A stretch of DNA of 29,572 nucleotides from a virus: the IMG/VR virus record IMGVR_UViG_3300015366_000090, positions 1 through 29,572 of that record. One strand, given 5' to 3'. Below, one piece after another: positions 29,091 through 29,572 of this stretch (position 1 is the first letter of the stretch; each line of letters opens with the position of its first letter). The notes beneath the pieces were generated by a model. The model had not been told where the DNA came from. It was given only the letters and a program-made list of their open reading frames with translations, and searched no databases. The position numbers and the translations under genes were made by a program.

Positions 29091-29572
29091 TTATTTAGCC
29101 TTGGGTGTTATGTGCCAACGATAACCGCGCCTAAAACTCCAGCGTTTACGTAGGGCTTGTGGTCTAGTAATTGTATAACGAATCATAATATCTTCTATGT
29201 TGGCTGTGCGAACAAAGTCAATGTCTGCTTCTGTATACCTATATACACGATTCTCTTGTTTATGATTGTAAGCATAGCCTTTGGTGCCAAATGGTCTACT
29301 GCTGACAAACAAATCATCTCGGCGCATTTCTACTAATTTGTCCTGCTGTGTGCCTTCTAACAAATGATCTGGATTGATACAAAGTTTATTATGGCAAGTA
29401 TGATTAATGTTGCGTTTGGTAGGCAAGCGATTGTGAGTCATCATCCAAGCTAGCCTATGTGCAGTGATCATGCCACCAATGTTGCCTGTGCTGGTTCTGC
29501 GTCCATCTGCATAGGTAAAGCCTACAAAGCCATAACCTACATTACTGGTAACTCCAGTCCAATTGACACAAC
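29091..29572 (-). CDS. HNH endonuclease, N-terminus beyond the window
   Basis: The frame is open to the right edge, so the gene is truncated by the window; 160 codons are visible. A typical HNH_3-type layout is seen: WTGVTSNVGYGFVGF, AHRLAWMMTHNRLP, NHTCHNKLCINPDHLLEGT with the HNH catalytic and zinc-like residues, then QQDKLVEMRRDD. The C-terminal part (ITRPQALRKRWSFRRGYRWH) may be a DNA-binding helix-turn-helix-like domain. Such free-standing homing endonucleases nick or cut phage DNA and spread within phage genomes. No intron boundaries are visible around it. The first ATG in view (29471) lies inside the domain, so it is not the start. Confidence 0.88.
   Translation of the reverse strand, partial: CVNWTGVTSNVGYGFVGFTYADGRRTSTGNIGGMITAHRLAWMMTHNRLPTKRNINHTCHNKLCINPDHLLEGTQQDKLVEMRRDDLFVSSRPFGTKGYAYNHKQENRVYRYTEADIDFVRTANIEDIMIRYTITRPQALRKRWSFRRGYRWHITPKAK

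Overview
This window looks like the packaging, head and tail section plus part of the early region of a tailed bacteriophage. Every credible gene lies on the minus strand, so the genome reads from right to left. The large terminase, P22-type portal, scaffold, SU10-type major capsid protein, head-tail adaptor and fibre genes follow each other with no tape-measure, sheath or tail-tube gene. That layout fits a short-tailed (podovirus-like) virion. The sequence is AT-rich, gene spacing is tight (many ATGA or TAATG stop/start overlaps), ribosome sites are of the AAGGA type, and recognisable sigma70-like promoters with 17-bp spacers suggest a bacterial, probably Gram-negative, host. No integrase, tRNA, CRISPR array or insertion sequence was seen. 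All family assignments are by eye, with no database search.

Right part (about 29572 to 22600), accessory and replication region: a partial HNH endonuclease runs off the right edge. It is followed by a structured intergenic segment with a terminator, two small unknown genes and a sigma70-type promoter. Next come three direct repeats (iteron-like) just upstream of a 515-residue protein that I read as a miniature family-A-type nucleic acid polymerase. It has TGR, motif A, an O-helix-like motif B, a Q-x-T-x-A-x-L-x-K motif and VHD in the right order, but no proofreading domain and no steric-gate Glu. Then follow a zinc-ribbon protein, an orotate-type phosphoribosyltransferase, several small unknown genes with their own promoters, palindromic operators and terminators, a candidate ~67-nt small RNA whose hairpin loop displays the anti-Shine-Dalgarno sequence, and a 2-oxoglutarate/Fe(II) oxygenase of the aspartyl beta-hydroxylase type.

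Middle part (about 22600 to 12400), packaging and capsid: a small-terminase-like protein, a cluster of small, often basic, translationally coupled proteins, a 271-residue unknown, the large terminase, portal, scaffold and major capsid protein. Two hairpins follow the capsid gene and probably reduce transcription into the tail genes.

Left part (about 12350 to 1), neck and tail: a hypothetical protein, a gp4-like adaptor, a 1422-residue repeat-built tail fibre, a glycine-rich adhesin-like protein, a small conserved tail protein, a 545-residue tail protein, and a 1130-residue fibre with beta-propeller-like repeats near its C-terminus. A GNAT acetyltransferase and the start of one more gene follow. 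A recurring TATAAATA-like element 18-25 nt before several starts suggests a dedicated late-type promoter; this is inference.
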